From NCBI RefSeq assembly GCF_000244915.1, contig NZ_CM001442.1, forward strand, positions 5,270,001 to 5,334,000: a stretch of 64,000 nucleotides of DNA, given 5' to 3'. This stretch comes from Bradyrhizobium sp. WSM471. Its GTDB lineage: Bacteria; Pseudomonadota; Alphaproteobacteria; Rhizobiales; Xanthobacteraceae. Positions 63,343 to 64,000 of this stretch are shown one piece after another (within the stretch, counting starts at the first letter, position 1; the number at the start of each line of letters is the position of its first letter). Made by a program: the position numbers and the translations under genes. The notes below the pieces were generated by a model. It was not told the DNA's origin, did no database searches, and worked only from the letters and a program-made list of their open reading frames with translations.

Positions 63343-64000
63343 ATGACATCGCATGACACCAACAAGGTTCTGGCGGGCAAAGTTGCGCTGGTGACCGGCG
63401 CGGGGCGCGGGCTCGGCCGCGCGTTTGCAGAGAAGCTTGCCGCGCTCGGCGCTGACCTCGCCATTCACGGCATGCGCGAGAACGGGCCGGCCGAATATGG
63501 CGAGGGCACCACCCTCACCGCGGTCGCCGCCGAGATCGGACGGGAATTCGGCGTTCGCAGCCAGCGCGTGCTCGGCGATCTCACCAAGGGCGAGGACATC
63601 GCACGCGTCATCGCGGAGACCGAAGCGGCACTCGGCCCGATCGACATTCTCGTGCACAATGCCGGCGGCGATATCGCGGCCGGCGGCGGCAAGCCCGATC
63701 CGAACGATGCGGTGAACATCAAGGAGGCCGATGTGCGCGCGGTGCTGGAGCGCAATCTGCTCTCCACCATCCTGACATGCCAGGCGGTCGCGCGCGGCAT
63801 GATGGAGCGCCGACGCGGCCGCATCGTCACGCTTGGCTCGGTCGCCGCTTTCAAGGGGCGTACTCAGGGCTCGATCTATGCGGTGTCGAAGGCCGGCGTG
63901 ACCCACTACACGCGATGCCTGGCCGACCAGCTCCGCCCCTACGATATCTCCGTCAACTGCATCGCGCCCGGAGATACCCGCACCGGCCGCTTCCTCGGAA
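63343..64000 (+). CDS. SDR family oxidoreductase (3' end outside window)
   Basis: Starts at ATG 63343 with AGGAACAAG upstream, 22 bp after the RpiR stop, and stays open to the window end (about 219 codons). Cofactor motif TGAGRGLG, the Asn-Ala-Gly motif HNAGGDI, catalytic Ser in LGSVAAFKG and Tyr-x3-Lys in YAVSKAG. NCIAPGDTRTGRF follows. Missing only the last 30-50 residues of a normal SDR. Likely co-transcribed with the regulator; its substrate may be linked to the divergent importer. Confidence 0.92.
   Translation, partial: MTSHDTNKVLAGKVALVTGAGRGLGRAFAEKLAALGADLAIHGMRENGPAEYGEGTTLTAVAAEIGREFGVRSQRVLGDLTKGEDIARVIAETEAALGPIDILVHNAGGDIAAGGGKPDPNDAVNIKEADVRAVLERNLLSTILTCQAVARGMMERRRGRIVTLGSVAAFKGRTQGSIYAVSKAGVTHYTRCLADQLRPYDISVNCIAPGDTRTGRFLG

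Overview
The window looks like chromosomal DNA from a Bradyrhizobium-type alphaproteobacterium (order Hyphomicrobiales). The reasons are uniformly high GC, dense palindromic intergenic repeats of the kind I know from Bradyrhizobium and relatives, a groESL operon with an alphaproteobacterial heat-shock promoter plus CIRCE, a usg gene, a DUF3126-cysE pair, and many ABC uptake systems for amino acids, peptides and polyamine-like compounds. There is no phage block, IS element, CRISPR array, rRNA operon or replication origin. One tRNA gene (Leu, UAA) is present.

Layout. 1-2217: end of a Pot-type ABC permease operon with an Asp/Glu (hydantoin) racemase. 2394-5103: small secreted or membrane proteins, a Rmf-like microprotein and a gamma-type carbonic anhydrase. 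5326-8190: an anchored unknown protein and a secreted caspase-like protein. 8655-15615: DUF3126, cysE, a polytopic membrane protein, an alpha/beta hydrolase, an unknown membrane protein, a zinc-finger protein with an FAD monooxygenase, and a lipoprotein. 15805-17473: tRNA-Leu followed by two orphan genes. 17827-19274: a Bcr-type MFS exporter and a candidate 47-aa gene.

19362-30580 is a peptide/amide uptake and hydrolysis locus. A divergent Dpp-type binding protein faces an M20 peptidase, two permeases, a fused double ATPase, an MlrC-like M81 metallopeptidase, an M20 amidohydrolase and an amidase. 30728-36703: crotonase, quinone oxidoreductase, DsbA-fold isomerase, short MetE-like protein, phosphoribosyltransferase and a CinA-like protein. 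36981-41188 is the Anbu cluster: circularly permuted ATP-grasp, alpha-E, transglutaminase and a proteasome-type protease. 41215-48014: SDR, two transporters, a TPR/O-GlcNAc-transferase-like protein, a cupin with a histone-like tail, and usg. 48389-50388 is groESL. 50457-50852 is a palindromic repeat split by a GIY-YIG nuclease gene. 50862-56858: lepB, a LysR regulator, a cysteine hydrolase, a GST, a second caspase-like protein and an aldehyde dehydrogenase. 56885-62351 is a complete branched-chain-amino-acid-type ABC operon with an extra ATPase that lacks the signature region. A divergent RpiR regulator and a truncated SDR gene follow to the window end.

The most interesting items are: (1) the GIY-YIG gene fitted between the two halves of a dispersed palindromic repeat, an arrangement like REP/RAYT but with a different nuclease; (2) the covarying hairpins inside those repeats; (3) the signature-less ABC ATPase; (4) the Anbu cluster; (5) several short genes and regulatory structures that are easy to miss. 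No functional assignment here was tested by a database search.
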